A DNA stretch of 64,000 nucleotides from Neelides folsomi (Eukaryota; Arthropoda; Collembola; Neelipleona; Neelidae). The stretch is taken from contig JAQGBZ010000119.1 in assembly GCA_034687125.1 (NCBI GenBank), positions 108,523-172,522 on the forward strand. Reading direction: 5' to 3'. The notes under the pieces are model-generated. The model saw nothing but the letters and a program-made list of their open reading frames with translations, was not told the DNA's origin and ran no database searches. Shown in pieces: positions 61,811 through 64,000 of the stretch; within the stretch, counting starts at the first letter, position 1, and every line of letters starts with the position of its first letter. A program made the translations under genes and the position numbers.

Positions 61811-62418
61811 TACAAGGTATATTCATAAGATTTTTATCAACTGTAATGGTTAATTTAAAAGGGTTTATTCATAATTTTGGTGATTTTAATGTTCAAATTG
61901 GTTCTCCTACATGTTGACGACGGTTTGAAACCGTTTCTTTCATTCTATTGTCTTTGTAAAGTCGAAACTCCTTCACACATTCAAAACTTCCCAAGCTCCG
62001 TTCAGTGTCTTATTTTCTTCTTACGGTCTACGGTCCACATCTCATTGAGATTGCAGGAACCATGTCCTTTGGTGCAAGTGCCATTCAATATCCAAATGAA
62101 CCAACATAAGATTCCTGTTAAATTCCCGCAAATGATCCCGATGAAATTCATCGGTTTCAATTTTTTTTAAAAAAAGACCGTTGAAGAGGAAAATAAGACA
62201 CTGAACGGAGCTTGGGAAGTTTTGAATGTGTGAAGGAGTTTCGACTTTACAAAGACAATAGAATGAAAGAAACGGTTTCAAACCGTCGTCAACATGTAGG
62301 AGAACCAATTTGAACATTAAAATCACCAAAATTATGAATAAACCCTTTTAAATTAACCATTACAGTTTCTTTTTCCAATTGATTCCAGTTGATAACCAAC
62401 TTATAAATATACCTTGTA
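61811..62418. repeat. Foldback element with arms over 200 nt
   Basis: The left arm (61811-62029) and right arm (62175-62418) are inverted copies. The central 140 nt or more appear identical or nearly so (both arms encode the same 46-residue open frame from MVILMFKLVL to VQCLIF). The outer parts diverge slightly, and the right arm carries an extra segment of about 23 nt. The spacer is 145 nt. No clear target-site duplication flanks it, so it may be a foldback transposon or a local inverted duplication. Confidence 0.75.
62002..62151 (-). CDS. Small ORF, 49 residues, in the foldback loop
   Basis: The ATG at 62149-62151 starts MNFIGIICGNLTGILCWFIW, a hydrophobic helix. A cysteine/glycine segment NGTCTKGHGSC and a basic end DRKKKIRH follow, with a TGA at 62002-62004 inside the left arm. 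It could encode a small secreted or membrane peptide, or be a relic of the sequence that was duplicated to form the foldback. No homologue is recognised, and chance is a real possibility. Confidence 0.2.
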   Translation of the reverse strand: MNFIGIICGNLTGILCWFIWILNGTCTKGHGSCNLNEMWTVDRKKKIRH

Positions 62419-64000
62419 ATTTAAAAATACTGTTTGGAGTTACTATTGCCAGTAACATAAAAATTTAATAGTACTTGGAGGAAATTAAAACAATTTCTTT
62501 TTATACGTAAATGCGTAATATAATATAATAATATAAGTAGTAAGATATACATATCTACAAGCATTTAAAGTTTCTATAGATTTCCATACAAATACAAAAG
62601 GTTGTGTATACAGGAAGGTTGTAAAGGTTGTTCAATTCATGTTCAAATCCCATATTGGACTGCGTGACATTCTCAACTTAAAAAATGTCCAAATCCTCAC
62701 TCCATCTTGGGTGAATAGGAAAAGAAATCCATTAGTCATTTCTTTAATTGAAATTATTCCAAATGTCAAAATATTAAATGAAACAGACTGGAAAACTCGT
62801 GCACATATTAAATTTTTCTTTCTCATATAAATATTTAATAAGACAACACCAAGGTTATTTTTAATAAATTATGAATTTTTTTCTTTTTCTTTAAGCAAAT
62901 AATTTTTCCATTGGATGTTATTGATTCTTCCCAATTATTAAGTTAGTGTGTTTATATTTGAACTTGAAGCATTTGACTTCACAACTAGAAATTATTACTT
63001 TAACATTATAATCTTTATCAATAAATGTATAACAATTATAACCTAAAAAATTACACTACAATTTTGTAGATATTTATTGATCTAATCTAAAAGCATATAT
63101 GTAAAAAGGATATGAATTGATGAACTATACATTTACTATAATTTTATATAATAATATAATAATATCAAAATATCATAAATAGTATACTATGGTATATGCA
63201 GGTAGATAGTAATACTACGTATTTTTATTTTTATAAATATTATGTATCAGGAATATCCAATTTAAAGTTTACTAGGTCCTTATGGCACTGCACAAAATTC
63301 ATATAAAAAACACAAATCTTTATTAAACTCTACTTTGATAACATTTTAATCTTAGTATTTAAAAATATACCCCAATTGGCTTCAACACTTCTCGTCCATT
63401 AAATTTCGAATCTTGGGATCTTTTGGAATGCAAGAGAATACATTTTAATCCGCATTCTACTCCGTGGACACAGATTTGAGGGGAGTTTATTTCCGATGAT
63501 GGTTCCTCTTCTTCAACCGTAAAGAGACTCCAAAGGTTTACAACAAACAATTGCACGATTCTGTCTGATCAATATGCGTGAAGTTGGATTCAGAAGACTT
63601 GAAATTCAATTGAAGAGATGTGGTGAAGAGAAGGGAAATTATTTTGTTCTTAAATGTTATCAAAGGAGAGTTTAAAAAAGATTCGTGGTTTTTCGTGATT
63701 ATGAATTTTGTGCCATAAGAACAGTGTAGGGAAAATCACATCACAGTAGGAGAAGTTTCACACTGTGGTGTCATGTGAAGGTACTGTGAAGGTTCACAGT
63801 CTCCCTCTAGCACATCACTCAACTCCATACACATATACAATAATATATCCTTTATCCAGCGAAGCAATCAGAGAATTTTAAAATATTTCTTGATAAAAGT
63901 TTAATAATCTTTAATACATTTTAAAATATTTGCTTTTTAAAATAGGTCTATTATCCTCCCTTATTAAAATCACTCAATTATTAAAGGATAAATGTAAAAT
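62419..64000. other. AT-rich right edge, possible terminal exon near 63359
   Basis: Mostly AT-rich non-coding sequence. A minus-strand open frame (63359-63556), GC-richer than its surroundings, ends about 35 nt before an AATAAA on the same strand (63319-63324). It could be the last exon of a gene running in from beyond the right edge. The protein has no recognisable motif and the splice acceptor is uncertain. Confidence 0.3.

Noticed and set aside
61877-62329. Twin 95-97 codon ORFs on opposite strands as protein genes
   Set aside because: They are the same sequence read from the two arms of the foldback element. Identity reflects the inverted repeat rather than selection on a protein.
1-64000. 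tRNA, rRNA or CRISPR features
   Set aside because: I found no A/B-box-like cloverleaf, no rRNA signature and no regularly spaced identical repeats.

Overview
This window is animal nuclear DNA, most likely from an invertebrate. Coding exons are moderately GC-rich, the introns and spacers are AT-rich, and every intron I could place has GT..AG ends. All five recognised genes are metazoan-type housekeeping or developmental genes. The sequence alone does not fix the phylum; an arthropod or other ecdysozoan is a reasonable but weak guess. I see no bacterial, viral, CRISPR, rRNA or tRNA features.

Layout. (1) Positions 955-39837, + strand: a complete giant Fat-like protocadherin gene (kugelei / FAT1-3 class). 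I could assemble 42 exons that keep one open frame through every junction, giving 5012 residues: signal peptide, about 34 cadherin repeats, a juxtamembrane region with a furin-type motif, 2 EGF-like modules, one laminin-G domain, 4 EGF modules, one transmembrane helix, and a cytoplasmic tail ending in a PDZ ligand. An intron near its 3' end holds a probable two-exon gene on the opposite strand, encoding a 91-residue membrane protein. (2) 43167-45386, - strand: the spliceosomal WD40 protein SMU1, 8 exons and 513 residues, convergent with the cadherin gene. (3) 46170-47877, + strand: SGT/SGTA TPR co-chaperone, 7 exons, 343 residues, head-to-head with SMU1 across a 0.8 kb spacer. (4) 48587-49623, + strand: gamma-secretase subunit APH-1, 4 exons, 242 residues. 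(5) 52519-58199, - strand: kinesin-2 motor subunit of the KIF3B/Klp68D class, 5 exons, 682 residues from the chosen start. (6) 58329-64000: no firm gene, but a large foldback element at 61811-62418 and a possible terminal exon near 63359.

The genes form no single pathway. The cadherin is a planar polarity and tissue organisation receptor. APH-1 is part of the protease that can cut type I membrane proteins. SGT handles membrane-protein clients, kinesin-2 drives ciliary and axonal transport, and SMU1 acts in splicing. I found no unmistakable new biological system. The observations most worth following are the nested antisense membrane-protein gene, a miRNA-precursor-like hairpin in an intron, the foldback element with a small membrane-peptide ORF, a GC-rich insert bounded by direct repeats in a kinesin intron, and several unusual features of the cadherin itself.
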